Positions 11,335-21,674 of a stretch of DNA of 64,000 bases are shown here, one piece after another; position 1 is the first letter of the stretch; every line of letters begins with the position of its first letter. Below the pieces are notes generated by a model. It did not search any database and was not told where the DNA came from. It worked only from the letters and a program-made list of their open reading frames with translations. Made by a program: the position numbers and the translations under genes. This DNA is from Diaporthe sp. PMI_573. Its lineage: Eukaryota > Ascomycota > Sordariomycetes > Diaporthales > Diaporthaceae. Where the stretch lies: positions 682,001-746,000 of the forward strand of contig JAJTUP010000019.1 of assembly GCA_021399435.1 (NCBI GenBank), given 5' to 3'.

Positions 11335-13992
11335 ATGGAGACAACCCTGCCCCTCCCCTTCCTTATCAGCCTTGCTGCACTCCCAGGCCTGGCAGGGCCA
11401 GAGGGTCTGAATCGGGACGAAATCAGCTGCCTTGGTTCCGTCTTTGCTGAAGTCACTCCGGAGACCCTGGACGAGACCCTGACGTTCCTCAGCCAGCACA
11501 ATGTCGACTTCCTGCCGTTTCTGGATGCGACTCGACTCGAGTCCAGGGACGACGTCTTGTCCCTGCTCGACGCCGGCGCACGAAAGGTATTCGTGAAGCC
11601 CCAGAACCTGCCACACTACACCGAGTATGGCTCGAGAGTGGCACCTGCCATCACTAGTATCAATGCCCTTGAGTCGGCCACGGAGCATGGGCTCCTCATT
11701 TCAGATTTTGACCACTCCAAGTGTGAGATTGGCCCCTTCCTGGAGAAGGCAAGGTCGACCAAGGTCAAGAACCTCTTCATCAAGCCTGTTGACTCCGCGA
11801 TCCTCGAGCACTTCATCGATGTCGCTGCCCAACTGGGAGCCACCCCCATTCTTCCGTCCACCGGCCTGGCCACGGCCAAAGACGCCAGCGGCAAGTTGTC
11901 AGTATCAAAGGTGTTGTGCTCCACCTGGAGCTCGGACCGGCCAGACAACCTTATTCCGACTGTCGTTACCGATGAGAACGGCATCGCTCTTGGTTTGGTG
12001 TACAGCAGCGAGGAGAGCGTCGGAGAGGCTCTGCGAACCCAGACTGGCGTGTACCAAAGTAGGAAGCGCGGGCTCTGGTACAAGGGAGCGAGCTCAGGGG
12101 ACACGCAGGAGCTCGTCAGGATCTCTCTGGATTGCGACAGTGACGCATTGAAGTTTGTTGTCAGGCAGAAGGGCCGTTTCTGCCACCTCGAACAGTTTGG
12201 TTGTTTTGGGGAGCTCAAGGGCATACCCAAGCTGGAGCAGACGCTGAAGTCCAGGAAGGAATCCGCACCCGAGGGCTCATACACGGCGCGTCTTTTCAAC
12301 GATGAGAAACTTCTGCGAGCCAAGATCATGGAAGAGGCTGAAGAGCTGTGCGATGCCAAGTCGCCGCAAGACGTTGCTTTTGAGGCTGCTGATCTCATCT
12401 ACTTTGCCCTCACAAGGGCTGTCGCGGCCGGTGTGAGCCTGGCAGATATTGAGAAGAGCCTTGACGCCAAGAGCTGGAAGGTCAAGAGGCGCACGGGCGA
12501 CGCGAAGGGAAAGTGGGCTGAGAAGGAGGGTATCAAGCCAGTCAATGGCACCACTACAGCAGCCGTCACCGCGCCTGCCAATTCAAGTCCTGTCTCATCC
12601 TCAGACAGGATCACTATGAAGCGTCACGACCTGTCTGCGCTTGCACCTGGCCAGCTCCAGCAAGTGTTGAACAGACCATCACAGAAGTCTGCCGATTCGA
12701 TCATGAAGGTTGTCGTGCCTATCATCGACGACGTCAAGAAGAATGGTGACAAGGCTCTTCTTTCTTACACTCAAAAGTTCGAGAAGGCCAGCTCCTTGAC
12801 TTCCACAGTCATCAAGGCTCCTTTCCCCGACTCTCTCATGCAGCTTCCCACCGAGACCATCAAGGCCATCGACACGTCTTTCGACAATATCAGGAAGTTC
12901 CACGCTGCGCAACAAGAAGAAAAGCCTCTCCGCGTCGAGACCATGCCTGGGGTGGTCTGCAGCCGATTCTCCCGGCCTATTGAGCGCGTTGGTCTGTACG
13001 TTCCTGGCGGCACGGCTGTCCTACCTTCCACAGCCCTCATGCTTGGCGTTCCTGCCATGGTCGCCGGCTGCAAGAAGATTGTCCTCGCATCGCCACCGCG
13101 CTCCGACGGCAGCGTCACCCCCGAGATTGTATACGCCGCGCACAAGGTTGGTGCCGAAAGCATTGTGCTGGCTGGTGGCGCCCAAGCCGTTGCGGCCATG
13201 GCCTATGGCACCGAGAGCGTGAGCAAGGTGGACAAGATCCTCGGTCCTGGCAACCAGTTTGTGACTGCCGCGAAGATGCACGTCAGCAACGACACCAACG
13301 CCGGCGTGAGCATCGACATGCCTGCGGGCCCTTCAGAGGTCCTCGTAATCGCCGACAAGGATGCCAACCCCGCTTTCGTGGCGAGCGACCTGCTCAGCCA
13401 GGCCGAGCACGGCGTGGACAGCCAGGTGATCCTCATCGCGGTGGACCTCAACGACGAGGAGCTACAGGCCATCGAGGACGAGCTGCACAAGCAGGCCATG
13501 GCTCTGCCGCGGGTTGAGATTGTGCGCGGTGCCATCGCCCACTCTGTCACAATCCAGGTCAAGACGGTCGAACAGGCGATGGAGGTCAGCAACGAGTACG
13601 CACCGGAACACTTGATCCTGCAGCTCAAGGATGCCGAGAAGGCCTCGGAGCTGGTCATGAATGCGGGCAGTGTATTCATCGGCCAGTGGACGCCCGAGAG
13701 TGTCGGTGACTACTCTGCTGGTGTGAATCACTCGCTACGTAAGTTTACAACATTTGTTCCAAGTATTTCACAGAATAATAGCTGACTGTGGTGAAATACA
13801 GCGACCTATGGATATGCCAAGCAGTACTCGGGTGTCAACCTCGGGTCCTTCATCAAGCATATCACCAGCGCCAACCTGACGGCTGAAGGACTGCGGAACG
13901 TTGGCGGGGCTGTGATGCAGCTGGCTAAGGTGGAGGAGCTCGAGGCTCACAGGAGGGCAGTTGGCATTCGCATTGAGCACATGGACAAGTAG
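11335..13992 (+). CDS. HIS4: Trifunctional histidine biosynthesis protein (PRA-CH / PRA-PH / histidinol dehydrogenase)
   Basis: Exons 11335-13738 and 13802-13992 encode 864 residues. Intron 13739-13801 (GTAAGT...TACAG) interrupts the HisD part close to the 3' end, and its removal restores GVNHSLPTYGYAKQYSGVN. The single cytosolic polypeptide catalyses four steps of the histidine pathway. A HisI-like phosphoribosyl-AMP cyclohydrolase segment is at about 192-290 (SRKRGLWYKGASSG motif). A HisE-like phosphoribosyl-ATP pyrophosphohydrolase segment is at about 315-385 (KIMEEAEELCDA...AADLIYF). HisD histidinol dehydrogenase runs from about 425 to the end, with PGGTAVLPSTALML, GPGNQFVTAAK, MPAGPSEVLVIAD and SQAEHGVDSQ. 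The order matches yeast HIS4 and Neurospora his-3; this copy is somewhat longer than the 799-residue yeast protein. Two TGACTC-type sites upstream suggest amino-acid-starvation control. Confidence 0.97.
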
Positions 13993-14566
13993 ATGAGTTC
14001 TTCCCCATCAGAGATTGCTCTGAAACTTAGATAGCTTGACGCCCGTGTACAGAAATACCAAGTTGTGAACATAGCAAGTAGAAATCAGATTGTATAAACA
14101 CGTGAAGTATAATCTAGGCCGTTAAAAGACGGCTGACCTGCCTTTGTATAGCACCATCAAACCCCGATGTCCACTGCCCACTGCCACAGTTGTGTATGAC
14201 GTCTTGTCAGATTGGACTATCCACCCATGCACAGGGGCCGACACTCCTTGGCTTTTCTTCGAGAAAGGGGGGAGGGGCACAAGAGAAGAGCTATATGAAG
14301 CTCTGCTGGAGCCTTTTCAACATCATCATAACGCAAATTGAAACGACCACCACCCTTATAACCGGGTCGCGGGCGCCACGGAATCCGACAATAGCAAAGA
14401 ATACCCAAAAAATGAGCCAGGAATCGGCGCACCTCACAAGGAAACGCCACGAATCTTCTAAAAGGGGCACTGGATGGCTAATGTTAGCATCGGATTCTCT
14501 AACAGCGGTGTCGCGAGGACTTCAACAAAAGGGCCATAGTGCGCCCTTATCGGACCGCACTTTTCC
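13993..14566. other. Gene-free convergent interval after HIS4
   Basis: HIS4 (+) and the repeat-rich membrane protein gene (-) converge here. The interval should contain both 3' UTRs. No coding or structured feature was recognised. Confidence 0.55.
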
Positions 14567-17500
14567 TCAGGGCCAGGAACTCAGGGGACTCGTACCGTTG
14601 TGATAGATCTTCTTGAATGTAGCCTTGACTGTACCCTCCGTCGCATCCGGGATCGGCGGCCCCGTGACAGTGACAACCACGTAGTCCGGCGGCACCGTGA
14701 TGGTGGTCGTCGGCATCTTCTTCTTTGGCGGTGTTGCGACATTACTAGTCGTGACGCCCAGAACATTAATTGTTCCATCCTCGTCTTTGTAAACAGTGAT
14801 CGTCTCGATGTCAATATCTTCAGAAGCGATCCTAGCCGCGATTCTGGCCGCCTCCTCGTCACTTTCACTGAAGGTGCTACTCTCAGGCGCAGCGCTTCTT
14901 TCGGACGCGGTACTGCCCTCGCTGCTCTCGCTGCCCCTTTTGCTTGCCCTACTCTCACTGTAGGTGCTACTCTCAACCGCAGTACTTCCTTCAGGGGCGG
15001 TACTGCCCTCACTGCCCTCACTGCCCTCACTGCCCTCACTGCCCTCACTGCCCTCACTGCCCTCACTGCCCTCACTGCCCTCACTGCCCTCACTGGCCTC
15101 ACTGCCCTCACTGGCCTCACTGGCCTCACTGCCCTCACTGGCCTCACTGGCCTCACTGGCCTCACTGGCCTCACTGGCCTCACTGGCCTCACTGGCCTCA
15201 CTGGCCTCACTGGCCTCACTGGCCTCACTGGCCTCACTGGCCTCACTGCCCTTACTATCCTTCATACTCTCCTTGCTCTCGCTGGAGGTTCGAGGCTCGG
15301 ATTCACCGCTCTCGCTGGAGGTTCGAGGCTCGGAGGCACTGCTCTCGCGGCCGGGCTTATTACTGGAGTACTTACTCTCAGCATCTGAGCTGACCCTGGC
15401 GGCTTGACTCTCATCTTCGGGGCTCTTGATAGAGGCCCTCGACTGCTCTGCTGAGCTCCTAGTACCCAAACTGCTCTCGTGGGTGGACTTTGTAATGGAA
15501 GACGTATTCTCAACAAATGTGCTGTCCCTGGCGGCCGTGCTGCCACTATCGGGGCTCTTGGAGGCCCGTGACTTTTTTACATAGCTCCTCCGGCTCTCAT
15601 TGTTCTTCCATTTGTCATCGGCGGCGGTATTCTCCTTCGTGGACGCAATACTTGAGTCGGCCTCATCCGCTGCGGACGCAACATTTGCGGCAATATCATC
15701 ATCCGTTTCAGATGCGATACCTGCCGCAACCCTATCTGCTCCGGCAGCAACACTTGCGCCAGCTCGATCCGCTCCAGGCGCAAAAGTTGTGGCAATATCA
15801 TCCGTTGCGGACGCGATTCCGTCCGTGCCGGAAGCAATGCTTGCGGCGGCCTCATCCTCTGTGGCAGTCATACTTGCGCCAGCCCTGTCTGTTACAGACT
15901 CCATGATTGAGCCAGCACTGGTCGTTATGGTTTTAATGAATGTGCCAGCACTGTTCGTTATGGACTCAATGATTGAGCCAGCCCGATCCGTGCCGGACTT
16001 AATGGTTGAGCCAGCTCCGTCTGTTACGGACTCAATGGTTGAGCCAGTATTGTCCGTTATGGACCCAAAACTTGAGGCAGCCCCGTCCGTTACAGACTCA
16101 ATGATTGAGCCAGCCCGATCCGTGCCGGACACTATGCTTGTGGCGGCCTCATCCTCTGCGGGAGCCATACTTGCGCCAGCCCTGTCTGCTCCGGACGCAA
16201 TATCTACGGCGATGCTCTCCCCTGTACTTGAAAAGCTGTCGTCATCATCGCTGTCGTCGTCGTCTCCATCATCAGCGTCATTGGACTTTTCGCCTTTTCC
16301 CCTGCCGAACTTTCGAATGATCGTCTCTGTGATCGTATTTGTTACCCTAGGTACAGATGGGGCTTTAGATCTTTGCTGAGACTTGAAAGGCTCATTTTCG
16401 TCGTCGGGGGTCTCTATTACAGCAGTCCCCCTGACAATCCCAGTCCCCACGGGTACAGCCACGACAGTCGTAGTCTTCCTCCCCTGCACGAATTCGTGGC
16501 CCTGCGAGGAAGACTTAATGTCCCATGACTCGTAGTCCAGATCTCGTGGAAACTTTGGGGTGGTCATATAGAGAATAAACAGGACGGAGAGGAAGCAGTA
16601 GAAGAGAATTGCTTTGGTGGTCAACCACTTGGCCCAGCGACGGCTTTTGATTTGCTCGCTCAGTGTCAGCCGCTCCCACATGTCGGCCGCGTCCGAGTCA
16701 TCGCCGTAGTAGTAGACGGTCTGCGCCTTCATGATCTGCGTGATGGTCTCGCCCGAGTTGTGAGCACCATCGCCTGCGTCCCTCTCGCATACGGGAGTGT
16801 AGCGTTTGACGAAGGGCCACATGGCGATCTGGACTTTGGCAGTGCGGCGAATAAAGGGGCGAGGCTTGTCTGGGTTCTCTGCCTCATATAATGCCCGGTG
16901 TGCCTCTGTGATTGGCCCTTCCGGGTGGTCCTGAGCGAGTTTTGCTTCCCTCTCGTCCTCCCATGCTTTTAACGTTGCTTTGTCGTAGTCAAGCGCTTTA
17001 GTCTTGGAACGGTTCCAGATGTCGTCAATGGCATGTTCATGTGAGATATCATTCAACTCGCCCGGCAGGGGGAACTGGATCCAAAATACCGACCTGGTGG
17101 CCCGCATGCCGTTAGTAAACCAGGCGGCCTCCGCGACGACGTCGTGGAGCCGTTGGTGGACTTGCTTCAGGGGTGGCCAAGCGGAATCTGGCATATCATG
17201 GCCAAGCAGGTTGATCAGAGGAAGCAGGAGGTCTAGGATTCCCATTGTGACACTTTCAACTTCGTCCCAGAAATTGTCGGTGAAGAGGTCCGTAAGGCCT
17301 ATGCCTAGAGGGGCCCGATTCGATTGAATATAATTCCTGACTGTCTCCGAGCGAGTCCGATTCCTCTGATATGCTTCAATCCAGAGTGTTAGCCCACAAT
17401 CGTCAGTAGTCACGGTGTTGAGAGGTCACGTACAGTTATCCAGGAAGGCTCTTGCTTTATCATCGGCCATCAGGGCCGCCTTTTCTACATCGTTGGCTCC

Positions 17501-18355
17501 GAAGAGAAGAGAGTTGAACACATTCTTTTCGAGCAGCTTGGCCATTACGCCGACCACGAGCTTGACCCGAGACATCTTGTCCAGAAACAGAAACTCCCAG
17601 TTGTTGGCATCTTGACTCTTGGGATTCTTCACGACCGTCCTGTCGCCTCTTGCAACCTGTGATGCAAGGACCACAAACTCGTGAGGCAATTTGTCCAACC
17701 ATTCGAGTGTCCAGTCTCGGGAGTCATGTTTCGCGATGAGTTCCTTTTCTTCAATTTCTTCCACGCCGAAGGTTTCGGAACAAAACTCCCACACGCGCGC
17801 AAACAGGTCCTGTGACATTCTTTCAAACCACAGAGAAGGGATTCTGTCGCCTTCGTTATCACCATCGAGACGTTGTCTGCGGGAAAGCCTAGAATTTTGA
17901 TGGTCGGCTTCGTCGTAAAAGTCAGTCAAAGGGGCGAACCCCAATTGTGTCGGCTGATAAGGATCATCCAGAGGTCTTTTCAGTTCCCCCATGGAACGCT
18001 CCGTGAACCTTGGCGGTTTAGGAATCTGTTCGGCGGCGTCCCGGATTTGCGCCGTGAGACTATCATGTAGCTGCTTGCGTACGTCCGGAAAATACCTGGG
18101 AAAGTTGTCTTGAATATCGGGCCGCTGTTTGTACAGCCGCCACCTGGCCCATTGTGCACTGGGGACGGCTTCTGCAATCTTGGGAGGGGCATTCGGTCTC
18201 TTACTGTAGTCCTTCTCGTTCTTGGGGTCAAGCTGAGCGGCCCCAGCGGCAGCACCGTCGGGTGCACCAGGCGCACCTGGTGCACCTGGCGCGCCTGGAG
18301 CGCCCTGCGGACCAGCACCCACACCAGTGCGCGTGATTGTCTGTGTACTGGACAT
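14567..18355 (-). CDS. Unrecognised large repeat-rich single-pass membrane protein
   Basis: Exons 18355-17434 and 17373-14567 encode 1,242 residues. Intron 17433-17374 (GTACGT...CTAAC...GAAG) is 60 nt and phase-compatible. I do not recognise the family. The N terminus is short and collagen-like ([15 protein letters not shown], about residues 18-32). Residues 40-555 are globular-looking and charged, with Trp-rich segments such as [12 protein letters not shown] and [12 protein letters not shown]. One hydrophobic segment, [20 protein letters not shown] (about 560-579), is the likely membrane span. Beyond it lie an Asp-rich run, at least eleven 11-residue repeats (about 696-884), an 84-residue tract of SEA/SEG triplets (about 1016-1099), and a Ser-rich tail. 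This layout suggests a folded domain on one side of a membrane and a long repetitive stalk on the other; topology is inferred. Confidence 0.75.
14998..15252 (-). repeat. 9-bp tandem repeat encoding Ser-Glu-Ala / Ser-Glu-Gly triplets
   Basis: About 28 consecutive copies of a 9-bp unit occur, ACTGCCCTC or ACTGGCCTC on the plus strand. These encode Glu-Gly-Ser and Glu-Ala-Ser on the coding minus strand. The two variants are largely segregated: Gly-type units fill the low-coordinate half and Ala-type units the other, with alternation in between. That arrangement suggests block expansion within the tract. Confidence 0.95.
15644..16210 (-). repeat. Imperfect 33-bp / 11-residue repeat array
   Basis: On the coding strand the protein repeats every 11 residues with a pattern close to (G/V/I)[10 protein letters not shown]. 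Successive units include [77 protein letters not shown] and [11 protein letters not shown]. The DNA units have diverged, so the array is old compared with the neighbouring SEA/SEG tract. Confidence 0.9.
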
Positions 18356-20096
18356 GATGTCTTGTTCTTGAGAGCCTGCGACGTTTCTTGTCGCCTCTCC
18401 CGTCCTGTGCCCTATCTACTCGTCTTCCAAGTTGGCGGCAGTGGTCGTGGCGACGTAAGGGAGTGCCGAGTATCGTTGGGCTGTAGCTTGTGCCGTCCTC
18501 AGAGGGCGGCGGCAAAGTGGGCCAATGCCTTTTATCATTGTGAACGGACGGGTTTGTGGTGCGTTTTCTCGGCTTTGTCCCCTTGAAGCGCGAGGCCTGT
18601 CGGAGGATGTGGCCCGTCTGGTGGCCGGTTTCGCACAGAACAAAGGGACACGACACGACAATTCCGGTGGATGTTGAAAGTATTCAGCACACAGATCATA
18701 TATATCACCATCCTGGGGTGATGAATGTAGTACTGGGGGGTAATTGGGAACAATGGGAAACTTGACTCATTAAATCAAATGACCTGAATGCGGAAAACAA
18801 CGTGCAGCCGGAGAGTTGACAGGGGGTGTTCTTTGGGCAACTGGGGTTCTCGACAAGTTGATTAACAGGCCTCATGAGTTATTTTGCCCAAGCAAGGTTG
18901 TTTGTAGAGCATTACTCTGGGACCTGTCGAGCGTGGTCGATGGCTCCTGCGAGCGACGCAAGAAGTTCATGATGATCTCGCGTTGATGCACTTCACTTGC
19001 AGTTCTTGAGCCCTTGGTGGTGGTCACAACTCAGTGCCCCTTGATGGTTCATCTCCAGAGCTCAAAGCAACTTCCCTGAGGTTTAAATGAGACATTGTTG
19101 AGCGTTGCGTTTTTGCGAGAGCGCCTCCGGATCGTCTTCGGAACCCTAAATATCGCAGTGTTGCTCCTGCGATATCTTTAACGATGCAGAGGGTGGGCAG
19201 ACAGCAGTCTATCGGTTGACTTAGTCAGACCTGAGAAAAGGCCACTATAGAATCTTCACAGAAGTGCTTAGTGGCGGTGTGAGCAAGACGAAAAGGACTG
19301 GTCTGTATATTGTCGCGGATGTGCAGGTGGTGTTGACTGCTTGCGGATGCGGCCGTGGCTGCAGTCCACCTACCTAACCTCCAGCTGTGGCTTTAGGGGT
19401 ACAAGGGTACCTGGAAGTATTACATAAGTGACTCGAGAAGGCTCAGCAGGGAAGACTGCGACTAGACCCTCCGTCTGCCGCCTCAAACAGCTTTTTGACT
19501 TTTGGAAGGTGGAAACTCCGGAAATCCGTTTGTTTGGTGAGACTAGCGAGACAAGACAAGGCGAGACGAGGCGAGACGAGAGCACTTTGCCTGGCGCAAA
19601 GCTACAGATAGATTGCAACACTCTCCGCTGCTCATTTTCCTCAGGCCGATTCCGTGAGGCTCTTCCCGGTGGCGCTGTGGCTAACAAGAGGCGAGCCTCG
19701 GAGCTTGTTGGGCAAATCGGTACTGTGTAGTCCCTTAACTGAACCGAACCTTGGGGGAGTCGCGAACTTTTTGCAGCCCACCTGCATCAGTACCCTGCCT
19801 ACCACCGGCAACATTTACTGCCACACCACCACAACCACCGCCCCTGCTGCTGCTGCCGCCACGAACGACAGACAATCAACCTCGATTGTTTGCGCAACCA
19901 TCGTGCCTTCCCTCAAGGAGACCTTCAAATCTGCCGCCACTTCTTCTCTCCACGTCCAGCCACACAAGCCGGAAACCCTCGTCCACCCCACCTCACCACC
20001 TCGCACACCTGCGCATCATCTTCTTTGCGACAGGCAACCATCCCCGATCAACCTCCCACCTCCCTCGCGACAACCGTCCTAGACCATCCACCCAAG
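18356..20096. other. Gene-free divergent region between the repeat-rich gene and eIF4E
   Basis: About 1.7 kb contains the promoters of two divergent genes. The last 350 bases before eIF4E are strongly C/T- and CCA-rich, a typical highly expressed fungal leader. A short direct repeat GGCGAGACGA occurs around 19560-19580. No ORF with coding character was found. Confidence 0.55.
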
Positions 20097-20991
20097 ATGG
20101 CTGAGCAAGTCGACCTGTCCACCATCCCTGTCTCGCCCGAGGGCGGCAACGACGCCTCCACCTCCACCGATGCCGCTGCCGCTGCCTCTTCCAGCAAGCC
20201 CGTCACCGTCTTCGACGACAAGGATAACTTCAACGTCAAGCATCCTCTGGCACACGACTGGACCCTCTGGTTCACCAAGCCCCCTTCTGGCAAGGTTCGT
20301 CGAAAACTGTGCCCCGCCATCTCACTTGCCGTTCGCTAACATTCCGGTTCAACAACAGGGCGACAACTGGAATGACCTTCTGAAGCAGGTCATCACCTTC
20401 AACTCGGTCGAGGAGTTCTGGGGCATCTATGTAAGCACCCCATCGGACCATGCATTATCCTAGCCTTGGCCACGCCAGAATAGAGCTGACCCTGTTACAC
20501 AGAACAACATCGCACCGGTCTCTGATCTCGCCCTCAAGTCCGACTATCACCTCTTCCAGGCCGGCGTGCGGCCAGAGTGGGAAGACCCCCAGAACAAGCA
20601 CGGCGGAAAGTGGTCCTACCAGTTCAAGGAGAAACGCAACGTCAACATCGATGAGCTGTGGCTGCATGTCATGCTGGCCGCCATTGGCAACACGCTGGAG
20701 GATGAGGAAGATGGCGAGGTCATGGGCGTTGTTGTCAACGTCCGCAAGGCCTTCTACCGTATCGGTGTCTGGACCCGCACCGTCGGCAAGAGCATACCCA
20801 ACCGTGGTGACGGCGACGTGGCCGGCGGCAAGGGCCGGACCCCCGAGAAGGGCAAGGAGGTCCTCATGACCATTGGCCGCCGCGTCAAGGAGGTCCTGAA
20901 GCTGCCTCCTAACGAGATGCTCGAGTTTTCAAGCCACACTGAGGCTGCACATGCTGGCAGCACGCGGGCCAAAGCTAAGATCACGGTCTAA
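20097..20991 (+). CDS. eIF4E: Translation initiation factor eIF4E (mRNA cap-binding protein)
   Basis: Exons 20097-20294, 20359-20430 and 20503-20991 give 252 residues. Introns 20295-20358 (GTTCGT...AACAG) and 20431-20502 (GTAAGC...CACAG) are both phase 0. The protein binds the 5' cap of mRNA and recruits eIF4G in the cytoplasm. After a disordered 35-residue N terminus, the core begins with NVKHPLAHDWTLWFTKPPSGK. Its tryptophans fall at 55, 58, 70, 87, 116 and 127. W70 (GDNWNDL) and W116-E117 (RPEWEDPQNKHGGKW) correspond to the cap-stacking and guanine-contacting residues of the family (W56, W102 and E103 in mammals). DELWLHVMLAAIG is the conserved helix. The C-terminal extension ends HAGSTRAKAKITV. 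Size is slightly above the yeast protein because of the N-terminal tail and a GDGDVAGGKGR loop. Confidence 0.97.
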
Positions 20992-21674
20992 TTCCCGCCG
21001 TCGTGCTTAACAACCGTAAAAATTCGCTACAGCATCCGTACTCGACCATGGGCCATTGGCGAGTGCAACTGTTGAGGCCCTGCCTGCTACGCGGGATAGT
21101 GCCTTGGTAAAGACGGGCATGCTTCCATGAGGCAAAGTGGCATTGCCCCGAGAATACCCCGCATGGATTTTCTTTTTTTGGTAGGCCAAAGTCAGGCTGA
21201 GAGAAAAGCATTGCATTTTAGGTGAATACCAGATGAGATATGGGTCCGTATCGCCCATCACGAAATGAGGCGTTGGTTATTTAGCTAGCTTTAGAGACCC
21301 CAAATGGAACAGAGTTTCGACATGATTCTTTCAGATGGGATTTTTCAACATCGGCTCATGGTGCGCTTTACCTCCGTGCCCGGTCTTGGCGGTCAGAGGC
21401 CGGCAATCTTCAGTAGTTTCCCAACAGCAAGAAATGATAGTAACATGATACAATGATCACCCGACGTGCCGGCGTCCTCGTGTAGGCTTCTATGCGTGTG
21501 TTTTCTCTATGCCAGCCTCGATGCGACCCTCTATAACTTAGTGTTTGGTATACAGTACAGTAGTTTCCACAGTGTTACAAATTCTGGAGACAAGCTTCCT
21601 CTATCTTCGTCTTCAACCCCTTTCATACCACTCTGGCCCTCAGCCACGTGACCCCAGACCGAGCCTTCCGGGTC
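20992..21674. other. Convergent gene-free interval after eIF4E
   Basis: The 3' ends of eIF4E (+) and the acyl-CoA synthetase (-) face each other across this interval. The in-frame codons after the synthetase stop stay open for about 46 codons, to roughly 21537. Nothing else was recognised. Confidence 0.5.

Noticed and set aside
14600..15407. Plus-strand frames rich in Pro-His-Cys or Leu-Thr-Ala repeats
   Set aside because: These are the other-frame readings of the 9-bp SEA/SEG repeat. The minus-strand gene has a spliced upstream exon and a membrane segment, so it is the real one.
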